Assembly: GCF_014042015.1 (NCBI RefSeq)
Contig: NZ_CP059493.1
Span: 2,790,001 to 2,854,000, forward strand
Direction of reading: 5' to 3'
Source: Actinotalea sp. JY-7876
GTDB lineage: Bacteria; Actinomycetota; Actinomycetes; Actinomycetales; Cellulomonadaceae
DNA: 64,000 nucleotides
Part shown: in pieces, positions 7,175 to 15,770 of the stretch
How the letters are laid out: each line of letters opens with the position of its first letter
Numbering within the stretch: the stretch's first letter is position 1
Program-made: the position numbers and the translations under genes
The notes under the pieces: model-generated
The model's input: the letters and a program-made list of their open reading frames with translations, nothing else
Database searches by the model: none
What the model was told of the DNA's origin: nothing

Positions 7175-10100
7175 TCACCAGGGCCACCACGACGGCGGCC
7201 ACCAGCCGCCGATCCAGCCCCAGAACCACTGCCACCAGCCGCCGCCCGGGGTGCCCGGACCGTCGCCGTCCTCGCCGTCGACGAGGACGGCGACGGTCCG
7301 GGCCGGCACGGTGACGGTGCCGCTGGCCTCGTCCCACGTGGTCTGACGCACGACGTCGTCGCTGCCCTCGGCGAGCACCGGCGACAGCTCGTAGTCCGCG
7401 CCCGCGAGGTCCGCGAGCGCGATCACGGCGGGCTCGTCGGACGCGTTGAACACCGTCAGCAGGCCGTCCAGCTCGGGGTCGACGTCCCGGCCGACCGTGT
7501 CGTCCACGTGCATCGCGATGACGCCGGGAGCGGCGTCGGGGCCGCTGCCGGGGAAGGTCACCTTCTCCCGGATGAGCTCCGCGTCGCCGAGCCGGAACAG
7601 CTCGGTCGAGAACCGCAGCCGCAGGAGGTCCTGCGCCTGGTCCCCCGCCGCCTCGATGTCCGCGGGCGTGGGCGCGAGCGCCGGGTCCGCCAGCAGCGGC
7701 GCCTGGTAGGGCCACTTCGCCTCGTTGTCCGCCGCGGGCGGCAGGCCGCGCCCGAAGGTCGTCCCCTGCCCGGACCAGTCGATCTCGTTGAACCAGTCGC
7801 CCGAGTCGTAGCTGTTGCGGTCCAGGGACTTGCTGCGCAGCAGGTCCGTGCCGGCGTGCCAGAACGACGGCGTCTGCGACAGGGCGGTCGTCGCGAGGGA
7901 CAGCGTGTTCATGCGCACGCGGTCCGCCATCGGCGTGTCCTGGGGCAGCTTGAGCGTCAGCGAGTCGAAGAGCGTCTCGTTGTCGTGCGCGTCGACGTAG
8001 GTGACGACCTCCTCGGGTGACGTCGCGTAGCCCGCGGGCTGCCCGTTGTAGTCGAGCTCGGCGCCGGTGCGCACGGTGCCGTCGCTCGCGAGGAACGCGA
8101 AGTCCTCGAGGTTGCCCGCGAGGCCGAGCCGGACGAGGTCGGCCTGGTGCTGCAGGCGCGCGCGCTGCTCGTCCTGCGAGCCGTTGACCGGGGCGCCGTT
8201 CGGGTCGGTGAACGCCCCGCTGCCGAAGCCCTGGACGCGCGGGTCCTCGTCGAACGGTCCCCCGCCGCGCACGGCGTCGCGCAGCCGGTCGCTGAAGGTC
8301 CCGATGCCCGTGCCGTCGAGCTGGCCCTGCGTCGCCTGGGTGAACAGACGGTTGTCGGCGACCTCGCCGAAGTTCCAGCCCTCGCCGTAGAGGTAGACGG
8401 CCGAGCCGTCGACGCCGTCGCGGCGCGGCGTGAGCGCGTCGAGCGCCTCGCGCACGGCCTGCATGGTCTGGACGCTGTGGTGCCCCATGAGGTCGAAGCG
8501 GAAGCCGTCCACCTTGTAGTCGCGGGCCCACGTCACCACGGAGTCGACCATGAGCTTCTCGGTCATGGCGTGCTCGGTGGCCAGGTTCTGGCAGCACGTC
8601 GACGTCTCCACCTGCCCGGTCGCGTCCAGCCGGTGGTAGTAGCCGGGCACCACGCGGTCCAGCACGGACTTCGGGTCCTGGCCGCTGGCGGCGGTGTGGT
8701 TGAACACCTGGTCCAGGACGACCTGGAGGCCGTCGTCGTGCAGGGCGCCGACCATGGTCCGGAACTCGGCGACCCGGGCACCGCCGTGGGCGTCGCGCGC
8801 GTAGGACCCCTCCGGGGCGCTGAAGTGCAGCGGGTCGTAGCCCCAGTTGTAGCCGTCGCCGGCGCGGATCTGCTCGATGCAGGCCTGCTGCTCGGGCGAG
8901 TCCGGCGGGAAGGACGCGAGGTCGCACGGCGGCGTCGCCTGGGCGCCGCGGTCCTCCTCGATCGTCGCGATGTCGAACGTCGGCAGCAGGTGGACCGTCG
9001 TCAGCCCCGCGTCGGCCAGCTCCCGCAGGTGCTGCCGGCCCGCCGTGCCCTCCTGCGCGAAGGCCCCGTAGGTGCCCCGGAGCTCCGCGGGGACGGTCTC
9101 GTCGCTGATCGAGAAGTCGCGCACGTGCAGCTCGTAGATCGTCTGGTCGACGGGCTCGACCTCGGGCTGGTCGGCCGTGCGCCACAGCCGCGGCTGGTGG
9201 TCGCGGTCGTCCAGGTCCACCAGCACCGAGTGCGTCGAGTTGAGCGTCAGCGCGACCGAGTACGGGTCCGTGACGCGGTTGACCTCGACCGCGTCCGTGC
9301 TCGGGGCGTAGACGGTCACCTCGTAGAGGTAGGCCGCGTCGGCCCAGGCCTTCTGGCCGCGCACCGTCCACGTGCCGTCGGCCCCGCGGTCCATCGCGAC
9401 CCGCTGCGGCTCGGCGTCGAGGTCGAGCCGGCCGCGGCGGTCCGGGGTCCACAGCAGGAGGTCCACGTCCTGTGCCGTCGGTGCCCACAGGGCCAGGTCG
9501 GGCCGGCCGGACCGCCACGTCGCGCCCAGGGCGCGGTCGGCCGCGTCCTGCGCGAAGAGGTCGTCCACCACGCCCGGGACCTGGACGCCCGTGATCGCCG
9601 TCGCCGCGCCGGCGGCGTCGTACTGGCCGACGAGCAGCTCACCGCGCAGCAGCGCCTCGACCTCCGCCCGCGGGGCGTCCACGCTCAGCGCGAGGAAGCC
9701 CTCGAGGTGCGGGAACGCGGCGAGCTGCTCGGCCGTGAGGCCGCCCTCGTCGAGCGCGAGCTCGATCGCCTCGCCGCCCTGGACGGCGTCGTCGACCACC
9801 TCGAGCGACGCGTCGGGCGCGTGGTGCAGGCGCCACGTCTGCGCCGACGCGTCCGTCCCCGGCAGGAGCGCCGCGGGCCACGCGATGGTGCCGGCGTCGA
9901 GCCAGTGCGCCTGCGCGGTGCCGACGCCGGCCAGCGGCGGGTCGACGACGCCGACCGTCAGGACGTGCGTGGCGAGGTCGTACGTGAAGGTCACGCGCTC
10001 GTCGGCGGACGCCGTGAAGGCGATGTTCGCGCCGCCCGGCGCGCCGCCGGCCCCGTAGTTCTCGTCCCACGTCAGGCCGTGCGCGACCTTGACCTCGTAC

Positions 10101-13051
10101 GTGCCCGCGGGCAGCGGACGCGAGGTCCAGGTGAAGGTGCCGTCGCCGTCCGGGTCCTGCAGGGAGGTCACGACGCAGTCCGGCGACCAGTCCGCCGGGC
10201 AGCCCGCCTCGCTCTGGAAGGAGCCGGGCAGCGTCAGCAGCGGGCCCTGGGCGCTCGACGTGAACCACTTCGTGGCGTCGTCGTAGACGAACGTGACCTG
10301 CTGCGTCGCGGGCACCGAGATCGGCACGTTGTCGCCGCCCCGCACGCCGCCCGCGCCGTAGTTCTCGTCCCAGGTGCCGTTGATCGCGATCTTGTACTGG
10401 AAGTCGCCCGCGGGGACCTCGAACGTGCCGGAGTACACGCCCGCGCCGCGGTGCGTCAGGGCGACGGCGGTGCAGTCGGGCTGCCAGTCGGCCGAGCAGC
10501 CGAGCTCGCTGTCCAGGTCGCCCGCGACCGTGACGAGCAGGTCCTCGCGACCCTCGGCGGGCTGCTCGTCCGGCACGGCGCCGTCGACGGCGACGCCCAC
10601 GGACGCGAAGGACGAGGCCGCCACGCGGTCGCCCGCGGCGTCGACGCTCACGGCGCGGTACTCGACGAGCGTCCCGCGCGCCAGGCCGGCGGTGTCGTGG
10701 AACACGCGCGGCGTGGTGTCCTCCGCCGTGCCGAGCGGGGTCCAGTCCTCGTCGCCGACCACGCGGTACGCGAAGGAGGTCTCCGCCCAGACGTCGGCGA
10801 CCTCGGCCGCGACGGGGGCCACCCCGGTGACGGCCGCGCCCGGGGAGGGGACGGCGACCGTCAGGTCGTCCGCCCCCGCAGCGACCGGGCCGTCGGCCAC
10901 CAGGACCACGGCGCCGAACGCCGGGACCGTGAGCTCGACGGTGCCGTCGTCGGCCGCGGTGACGGCCGCGTGGTCGTCCGGCGATCCGGCGAGGGCGGCG
11001 AAGCCGGCGCCCGGCGTCAGCGTGTCGACCGTGACGGTCGCGGGCACCGCGGCGTTGTTCACGGCGACCAGGTGCTCGACCCTCTCCTCGCGGTCGACGC
11101 GCGAGAACGCGTAGACGGAGCCCTCGCCCGGACCCGTGACGGGCCGCTCGAGCTGCGCGCCGGTCGCGAGCGCCGGCGTCGCGCTGCGGGCCGACGCCAG
11201 GCCCGCGATGTGCTCGTAGAGCGGGGCGCCCGTGTCGTAGCGGTCGACGGAACCCAGGGCCTGCCCCGTCAGCAGCTCCTGGTCGGTGTACTCGGGCGTC
11301 TGCGACGCGAAGAGGGTCTGCCGCGCGCTCTTGTCCCCGCCGAGGCCGGCGAAGCCCTGCTCGTCGCCGTAGTAGACGACGGGCTGGCCGCGCGTCAGGT
11401 ACATGAGGCTGTGCGCGAGCTCGGAGCGCGCCAGGCCGTCGCCCTGCGGGGCGACGAAGTAGCCGATGCGGCCCATGTCGTGGTTGCCGAGGAACGTGGG
11501 CAGGGCGGTGGAGCTCGTCGTCGGCGTCGTGTACATGTCGTCGGAGGCGAACAGCTGCCGCAGGGTCTGCGGACCCGTGCCGCGGGCATACGTCGACGCG
11601 GCGGCCTGGAAGGTGAAGTCCAGCACCGAGCTCATGTCGGTGGTGCGGACGTACGGCGAGAGCTTGGCCGCGTCGGCGTCGTACACCTCGCCGAACATGA
11701 AGAAGTCCGGCTTGCCCTGGGCGTGGGCGTAGTCGAGGACCTGCGTGGTCCACTGCTCCCAGAACTCGGGGTTCACGTGCTTGACCGTGTCGATCCGGAA
11801 GCCGTCGATGCCGAGGTCCACCCAGTCCTGGTAGACCTCGACGAAGCCCTCGACGACCGTCGGGTGCTCGGTCATGAGGTCGTCCAGGCCGTCGAAGTCG
11901 CCGTACGTGACGGACTCCCCCGCCCAGGTCGAGTTGCCGCGGTTGTGGTAGAGCGTCGGGTCGTTGAGCCACGCGGGGACCTTGAGGTCGGCGTCGGCCG
12001 GGTCCACGACGGGCGTGTAGGGGAACGACGTGGCCGGGTCGAGCTCGGGGAACGACCCCGTGCCGGCGTGGTCGGCGGGGTCGAACGGCGTGCCGGCGGC
12101 GTCGGTGTACGGCCGCGTCGCCTGGTCCACGTAGGAGTACTGCCCCTCGGCGTAGTCGACGACGTCGGCCGTGTGGTTCGTGATGATGTCGAAGTAGACC
12201 TTGATGCCCCGCGCGTGGGCGTCGGCGATGAGGGCCTCGAGCTCCGCGTTCGTCCCGAGGTGCGGGTCGATCTGCGTGAAGTCCGTGATCCAGTACCCGT
12301 GGTAGCCGGCCGAGGCGTCGGCGCCGGTGCCCTGGACCGGCCGGTTGAGGAAGGACGGCGTGAGCCAGATCGCCGTCGTGCCGAGCCCCTCGATGTAGTC
12401 GAGCTGCGCGCGCAGGCCGGCGAGGTCACCACCCTGGTAGAAGCCCTTGTCGGTCGGGTCGAACCCCGTGGCGAGGCGGTCGCCGGTGAGCCCTCCCGTG
12501 TCGTTGCCCGGGTCCCCGTTGGCGAACCGGTCCGTCATGACGAAGTAGAACTGCTCGGCCGAGCCCGGCTGGCGCACCGGGTCGGCGACGAGCGCGGCGT
12601 CGGCGTCCGAGGCCGCGCCTCCCAGGTCCAGCGGGACCAGGCCGGTGCGGTGCGTGGCGTCGTCGTACGTCACGCGCAGCCGCGTCGGTCCGGCGACGAC
12701 GAGCGGGGTGTTGTCGCCGCCGCCGTCGGCGCCGTACGCCTCGTCCCAGGCGTCGTCGAGCGCGACCTTGTACTGCCAGGCTCCCGCCGGGACCTCGAAC
12801 TCCGCGGCGTAGCGGCCCGGTTCGCCCGTGGGCGCGAGCTCCGTCGCGGCGCAGTCCGGCGCCCAGTCGGCCGCGCAGCCGAGCTCGCTCTGCAGGTCGC
12901 CGACCAGGGCGACCGAGCGGTCCGCGGCGGTCGCGGGCGCCGAGCCCGGACCGGGCGGCACGACGGTCGCCGTGAGGGCGAGCGCGAGGACGGAGCCGAT
13001 CCGCGCCGCCGAGCGCGCGCGGGTCGACGAGGCCGTGAGGGCCGAGGTCAT
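7175..13051 (-). CDS. Secreted two-domain amylase-pullulanase with three X25 modules
   Basis: The protein has 1958 residues from ATG 13051 (AAGGGAG upstream). After a signal peptide (about 1-43) the order is: X25-type starch-binding-like module (47-140); GH13 alpha-amylase catalytic domain with Asp421 (GFRIDTVKH), Glu455 (MFGEV) and His524-Asp525 (NHD); a beta-sandwich region; two more X25 modules (842-935 and 942-1035); then a pullulanase-type GH13 domain with YNWGYDP (1401-1407), Asp1520 (VDGFRFD), Glu1557 (YGEGW) and His1689-Asp1690. Both catalytic sets look complete, so one secreted polypeptide should cut alpha-1,4 and alpha-1,6 bonds of starch or pullulan. The last 20 residues contain 10 tryptophans. 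A perfect 16-bp palindrome lies 25 bp upstream of the start. Confidence 0.9.
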   Translation of the reverse strand: MTSALTASSTRARSAARIGSVLALALTATVVPPGPGSAPATAADRSVALVGDLQSELGCAADWAPDCAATELAPTGEPGRYAAEFEVPAGAWQYKVALDDAWDEAYGADGGGDNTPLVVAGPTRLRVTYDDATHRTGLVPLDLGGAASDADAALVADPVRQPGSAEQFYFVMTDRFANGDPGNDTGGLTGDRLATGFDPTDKGFYQGGDLAGLRAQLDYIEGLGTTAIWLTPSFLNRPVQGTGADASAGYHGYWITDFTQIDPHLGTNAELEALIADAHARGIKVYFDIITNHTADVVDYAEGQYSYVDQATRPYTDAAGTPFDPADHAGTGSFPELDPATSFPYTPVVDPADADLKVPAWLNDPTLYHNRGNSTWAGESVTYGDFDGLDDLMTEHPTVVEGFVEVYQDWVDLGIDGFRIDTVKHVNPEFWEQWTTQVLDYAHAQGKPDFFMFGEVYDADAAKLSPYVRTTDMSSVLDFTFQAAASTYARGTGPQTLRQLFASDDMYTTPTTSSTALPTFLGNHDMGRIGYFVAPQGDGLARSELAHSLMYLTRGQPVVYYGDEQGFAGLGGDKSARQTLFASQTPEYTDQELLTGQALGSVDRYDTGAPLYEHIAGLASARSATPALATGAQLERPVTGPGEGSVYAFSRVDREERVEHLVAVNNAAVPATVTVDTLTPGAGFAALAGSPDDHAAVTAADDGTVELTVPAFGAVVLVADGPVAAGADDLTVAVPSPGAAVTGVAPVAAEVADVWAETSFAYRVVGDEDWTPLGTAEDTTPRVFHDTAGLARGTLVEYRAVSVDAAGDRVAASSFASVGVAVDGAVPDEQPAEGREDLLVTVAGDLDSELGCSADWQPDCTAVALTHRGAGVYSGTFEVPAGDFQYKIAINGTWDENYGAGGVRGGDNVPISVPATQQVTFVYDDATKWFTSSAQGPLLTLPGSFQSEAGCPADWSPDCVVTSLQDPDGDGTFTWTSRPLPAGTYEVKVAHGLTWDENYGAGGAPGGANIAFTASADERVTFTYDLATHVLTVGVVDPPLAGVGTAQAHWLDAGTIAWPAALLPGTDASAQTWRLHHAPDASLEVVDDAVQGGEAIELALDEGGLTAEQLAAFPHLEGFLALSVDAPRAEVEALLRGELLVGQYDAAGAATAITGVQVPGVVDDLFAQDAADRALGATWRSGRPDLALWAPTAQDVDLLLWTPDRRGRLDLDAEPQRVAMDRGADGTWTVRGQKAWADAAYLYEVTVYAPSTDAVEVNRVTDPYSVALTLNSTHSVLVDLDDRDHQPRLWRTADQPEVEPVDQTIYELHVRDFSISDETVPAELRGTYGAFAQEGTAGRQHLRELADAGLTTVHLLPTFDIATIEEDRGAQATPPCDLASFPPDSPEQQACIEQIRAGDGYNWGYDPLHFSAPEGSYARDAHGGARVAEFRTMVGALHDDGLQVVLDQVFNHTAASGQDPKSVLDRVVPGYYHRLDATGQVETSTCCQNLATEHAMTEKLMVDSVVTWARDYKVDGFRFDLMGHHSVQTMQAVREALDALTPRRDGVDGSAVYLYGEGWNFGEVADNRLFTQATQGQLDGTGIGTFSDRLRDAVRGGGPFDEDPRVQGFGSGAFTDPNGAPVNGSQDEQRARLQHQADLVRLGLAGNLEDFAFLASDGTVRTGAELDYNGQPAGYATSPEEVVTYVDAHDNETLFDSLTLKLPQDTPMADRVRMNTLSLATTALSQTPSFWHAGTDLLRSKSLDRNSYDSGDWFNEIDWSGQGTTFGRGLPPAADNEAKWPYQAPLLADPALAPTPADIEAAGDQAQDLLRLRFSTELFRLGDAELIREKVTFPGSGPDAAPGVIAMHVDDTVGRDVDPELDGLLTVFNASDEPAVIALADLAGADYELSPVLAEGSDDVVRQTTWDEASGTVTVPARTVAVLVDGEDGDGPGTPGGGWWQWFWGWIGGWWPPSWWPW
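7178..7237 (-). other. Trp-rich C-terminal tail of the amylase-pullulanase
   Basis: The 20 codons before the stop encode ten Trp plus Gly, Pro, Phe, Ile, Ser and Gln, following an acidic/Gly/Pro linker (GEDGDGPGTPGGG). TGG codons are spread evenly, so this is not a simple nucleotide repeat. It could be an aromatic surface for glucan or envelope binding; this is speculation. Confidence 0.7.
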
Positions 13052-13075
13052 GGGGACTCCCTTGTCACCACCGAT

Positions 13076-13091
13076 GTTCACCCGGGTGAAC
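13076..13091. promoter_or_regulatory. Perfect 16-bp palindrome, probable operator of the amylase-pullulanase gene
   Basis: GTTCACCCGGGTGAAC is a perfect inverted repeat in the 5' untranslated region. It would lie about 10-25 nt downstream of the start site of the promoter at 13109-13137, a position suited to repression by roadblock. No regulator gene is adjacent. Confidence 0.55.
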
Positions 13092-13108
13092 TCCGCCGGG
13101 TGGCGCGA

Positions 13109-13137
13109 CGGTAACGCCGGGCCGCAAGGCCGGGCAA
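13109..13137 (-). promoter_or_regulatory. Candidate promoter of the amylase-pullulanase gene
   Basis: On the minus strand TTGCCC (13132-13137) and TTACCG (13109-13114) are separated by 17 bp and lie upstream of the palindrome and the start codon. Both hexamers are only moderate matches to the sigma-70-type consensus. Confidence 0.35.
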
Positions 13138-13153
13138 CGCGTGGCGGCGCGCC

Positions 13154-13217
13154 CTTGCAGTGGACGCGCGACCACCCCGGAGGGCCGTGCGTGCGATCCG
13201 TCAGGCGGTTGCAGTGG
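13154..13217. promoter_or_regulatory. MalR-like heptamer repeats upstream of the amylase-pullulanase
   Basis: TTGCAGTGG occurs at 13155-13163 and again at 13209-13217; the first copy is part of CTTGCAG. Direct CTTGCAG repeats are reported as maltose-regulator (MalR/Reg1) sites in Streptomyces, so control by a LacI-type regulator of maltodextrin use is plausible but unproven. Confidence 0.35.
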
Positions 13218-13274
13218 CGCCCGCAGCTCGTCCGCAGTGCGGACAGCGGGCGTCCACGGCCGCCACCCGGAGCG

Positions 13275-13790
13275 CTAGCCGCCGTAGCTCGCCGTGAGGG
13301 CGACGAGGAACGCGACGCAGGCGCCCGCGGCGACGATGGCCAGGATCGCCGCCCCCGCCAGCACGCCGATCGCGTACCAGCGCGTCCGTTCCACCACGAC
13401 CCCGGCGATCACCGCACCGACCGCCACCATCCCGACGATCGTCGAGACGATCTGCTCGATCCCGCCGCTGTGCGTGACCCCGCGGAGCAGGCCCCCGAGT
13501 CCACCGGCCACCACGAAGCAGGCCACGAGCGCGGGGATCGCGAGGGCCGCGCCGATCCAGAACTTGCGCTTGTTGGACGACGGCGTGCGCACCGGCGCGT
13601 AGGGGTCGGCGGCGCCCTGACCGTAAGGCTGCTGACCGTAGGGCTGCTGACCGTAGGGCTGCTGACCGTAGGGCTGCTGACCGTAGGGCTGTGGCTGGCC
13701 GTACGGCGGCTGCTGACCGTACGGCGGCTGGCCGTCCGGCTGCGCGCCCGGCTGCTGCGGGTCGTCCTGCGGGGGCGGCTGCTGCGACAC
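13275..13790 (-). CDS. Membrane protein with Gln/Pro/Tyr/Gly repeats
   Basis: This 171-residue protein has a disordered N-terminal half dominated by PYGQQ repeats (about residues 22-60), followed by a basic stretch (SSNKRKFW) and three hydrophobic segments (about 77-100, 112-134 and 142-166). Such Pro/Gln/Tyr-rich tails on small membrane proteins are common in actinobacteria; the function is unknown. The start is GTG 13790 with GAGGAG upstream. The repeat DNA (15-bp units at 13621-13690) is nearly identical between copies, unlike the rest of the gene, and could vary in number between strains. Confidence 0.7.
   Translation of the reverse strand: MSQQPPPQDDPQQPGAQPDGQPPYGQQPPYGQPQPYGQQPYGQQPYGQQPYGQQPYGQGAADPYAPVRTPSSNKRKFWIGAALAIPALVACFVVAGGLGGLLRGVTHSGGIEQIVSTIVGMVAVGAVIAGVVVERTRWYAIGVLAGAAILAIVAAGACVAFLVALTASYGG
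13621..13694 (-). repeat. 15-bp tandem repeat coding for QQPYG
   Basis: Four full copies of CCGTAGGGCTGCTGA (the first with one mismatch) start at 13621, 13636, 13651 and 13666, followed by a partial fifth. They are in frame with the membrane protein and encode its PYGQQ repeats. Confidence 0.85.
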
Positions 13791-13815
13791 GGTGGCTCCT
13801 CGGTGGGGACGCTGG

Positions 13816-14112
13816 TCAGGTCAGGGACAGGACGATCGCCGTGGCGGCAGCCCCGGCGAGGAGGGTGAGGTAGAGCAGGACGAGGCGCGTGTCGCCGAGC
13901 TTGCAGCGCGAGCGGAGCAGGCCGGCGCGCCGGGCCCGGGCGTACCCGACGATCGCCAGCACCGCGAAGCCGAGCAGCGCCCACGGCCCGAGCACCCAGC
14001 CCAGCAGCGCCACCGTCGCGAAGACGCACAGCCGCAGCGGGTCCGGCGGCGCCGCGGTGCCGGAGCCCGCGACCGCCTCGTGCGGCGGCCGGACCTGCCG
14101 GGGGTCGCTCAC
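13816..14112 (-). CDS. Small membrane protein of the Lgt-like/radical SAM cassette
   Basis: This 98-residue protein starts at GTG 14112 and overlaps the radical SAM stop codon by 4 bp (GTGA), so it is translationally coupled to it. The sequence has a polar N-terminus, then hydrophobic segments at about residues 29-52 and 76-97 separated by a basic Cys-containing loop ([19 protein letters not shown]). The family was not recognised. Its position as third gene of a coupled cassette with a membrane-embedded Lgt-like enzyme and a radical SAM enzyme suggests an accessory or anchoring role, which is inference. Confidence 0.65.
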   Translation of the reverse strand: MSDPRQVRPPHEAVAGSGTAAPPDPLRLCVFATVALLGWVLGPWALLGFAVLAIVGYARARRAGLLRSRCKLGDTRLVLLYLTLLAGAAATAIVLSLT

Positions 14113-15770
14113 CGGGGCACCATCGGGAGCGAGACCCGGGACGGGCGCTCGGGCGGTGTACCGCGCGTCGCACGGCCCGACCCAGCCGCCGTCGCGGCGG
14201 CGAGGGGCACGCCCGCGGCGCTCGAGATCCGGCTCCGCGACAGCGGCGCCCACGCCTGGACCGCGCAGAACGGCGCGCACTGGTGCGCCCGCGACTCCTC
14301 CTCGACGGTCGCGACGTGGACGCAGCACTGCGTGAGCCGCTCCTCGATCATCGTGTTCATGTCCATGAACGGCTTGATCGTCACGCGCAGGACGCGCTCC
14401 CCGAGGAGGCGCCGCATCCGGTCCTGCTGACCCGGCAGGCGTGAGGCGGCGAGGGTCGCGAGGGTGCTGATGCCGAGGTCGCACGCGGTGCAGATGTCGC
14501 GCCAGATGGTCGCCATCGACGGGTGGGAGAGCGACGACTGCTCCGAGAGGAGGTCGAGCAGGGACCCCTTGACGGCCGCACGCAGCTGGGCCGGGATGGC
14601 GTCGTCGGCGATGCGGTTCGCCAGCACGTCCGGCTCGAGGTCGAGCCACTCCTTGAGCCGCTGCGGACCGATGAGCGCGACGAGCGAGCGCCACGTGCCC
14701 GCGTCGTCCCGGAGCAGGTAGCCGACCGAGCAGCAGTGCGGGTGCGAGCACGGCAGGGCCGTCATGTCGCGCCACGTCACCACGCCGTCGGTCTGCGGCC
14801 CCAACCGCGCGAGCACCCCCGTGTGCGTGAGGCGGTCCATCGGGTCCAGGCCCGCGCTGCGACCGGAGCCGAAGACGGGCTGGATCGTCACGCCGCCGAC
14901 GAAGGGCGTCGCCATGCCGCGCCGGACGACGTCGCCGATCTCGTCGTCGTTGACGCCCAGCGCGGCGGTCATCGTCAGCGTGGTGAACACCCCGGCCTCG
15001 GACAGCCGCTCGAGCGCCCGGTCCTTGAACCGGCGGATGTCGGCGCCGCGGTGGTGCGTCGAGGCCTGCGCCGTGACGCCGTCGAACTGCAGGTACACCT
15101 CCACGCGCTCGCGGTGCCGGCGCAGCGTGGCGAGCAGGGCGTCGTCACGCGCGATGAGGAGCCCGTTCGTGTTGAGCAGCACGCGCACCACGGGCCGCGT
15201 CGCGACCGCGTCGAGCAGCTCGGTGAGCCACGGGTAGAGGGTGGGTTCGCCACCGCTGAGCATGAGGACGTCGATGCGGCCGTTCTCGCGCGCCAGGCGC
15301 GTGTCGATCGACGCCAGCACCTCCTCGAGCGGCGCGACCGACGCCAGCGCGGGCGCCGACGCGGCGAAGCAGGTCGGGCACTTGAGGTTGCAGTGGTCGA
15401 GCAGGTCCTCGAGCAGGATGCAGGTGTGCTGCGTCTGCATCTCGGGCAGCCCGTGTGCGTAGGCGGCGGGCACGGGCGCGAAGTTGCCGACGACGTCGGG
15501 CGTGTGCGCCTTGGTCGGCGCCGTCCACTGCTCGAGGTAGCTGAGGATCTCGGGCGACTCGTCGTAGAGGGTCCTGACCAGGCCGTGCGTCGCGCAGCCG
15601 CGCTCGAGCCAGATGCGCTCGTCGCGCTCGACCAGCCACCCGGACAGCCGCGGGACCTCGGCGAGCGGGCGGTCCGGTCGCTCCTCGTGGCACAGCGGGC
15701 AGAACGCGTTGACGTAGCGGTGGATGCGCCCCCCGCGCAGTGGCATGCCGGGTCCGGTGCGTGGGCTCAC
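14109..15770 (-). CDS. Multi-cluster radical SAM enzyme, MJ0619/Tes-like
   Basis: This protein has 553 residues from GTG 15770, which overlaps the Lgt-like stop (GTGA). The N-terminus has a rubredoxin-like Cys set (FCPLC at 24-27, GCATHG at 59). The SAM cluster motif is CNLKCPTC (Cys127, Cys131, Cys134), followed by LSGGEPTLYP and LLNTNG. Further conserved-looking Cys groups are CSHPHCC (341-347), CTAC (427-430), and a C-terminal KPFMDMNTMIEERLTQCC...PFC (466-502). This arrangement of a zinc/rubredoxin-like head, radical SAM core and extra clusters resembles MJ0619, the methanogen enzyme studied as a tetraether lipid synthase and previously annotated as a pterin methyltransferase. A role in lipid C-C bond formation or methylation here is inference supported by the membrane-enzyme neighbour. 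Confidence 0.82.
   Translation of the reverse strand: MSPRTGPGMPLRGGRIHRYVNAFCPLCHEERPDRPLAEVPRLSGWLVERDERIWLERGCATHGLVRTLYDESPEILSYLEQWTAPTKAHTPDVVGNFAPVPAAYAHGLPEMQTQHTCILLEDLLDHCNLKCPTCFAASAPALASVAPLEEVLASIDTRLARENGRIDVLMLSGGEPTLYPWLTELLDAVATRPVVRVLLNTNGLLIARDDALLATLRRHRERVEVYLQFDGVTAQASTHHRGADIRRFKDRALERLSEAGVFTTLTMTAALGVNDDEIGDVVRRGMATPFVGGVTIQPVFGSGRSAGLDPMDRLTHTGVLARLGPQTDGVVTWRDMTALPCSHPHCCSVGYLLRDDAGTWRSLVALIGPQRLKEWLDLEPDVLANRIADDAIPAQLRAAVKGSLLDLLSEQSSLSHPSMATIWRDICTACDLGISTLATLAASRLPGQQDRMRRLLGERVLRVTIKPFMDMNTMIEERLTQCCVHVATVEEESRAHQCAPFCAVQAWAPLSRSRISSAAGVPLAAATAAGSGRATRGTPPERPSRVSLPMVPR

Noticed and set aside
8147-13114. A 1655-codon plus-strand open frame opposite the amylase-pullulanase gene
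   Set aside because: It is an antisense shadow caused by very high GC content; its translation is low-complexity Arg/Val/Gly, while the minus strand encodes clear GH13 domains.
13621-13694. Possible CRISPR-like array
   Set aside because: The repeats are contiguous, without spacers, and are in frame within a protein gene.
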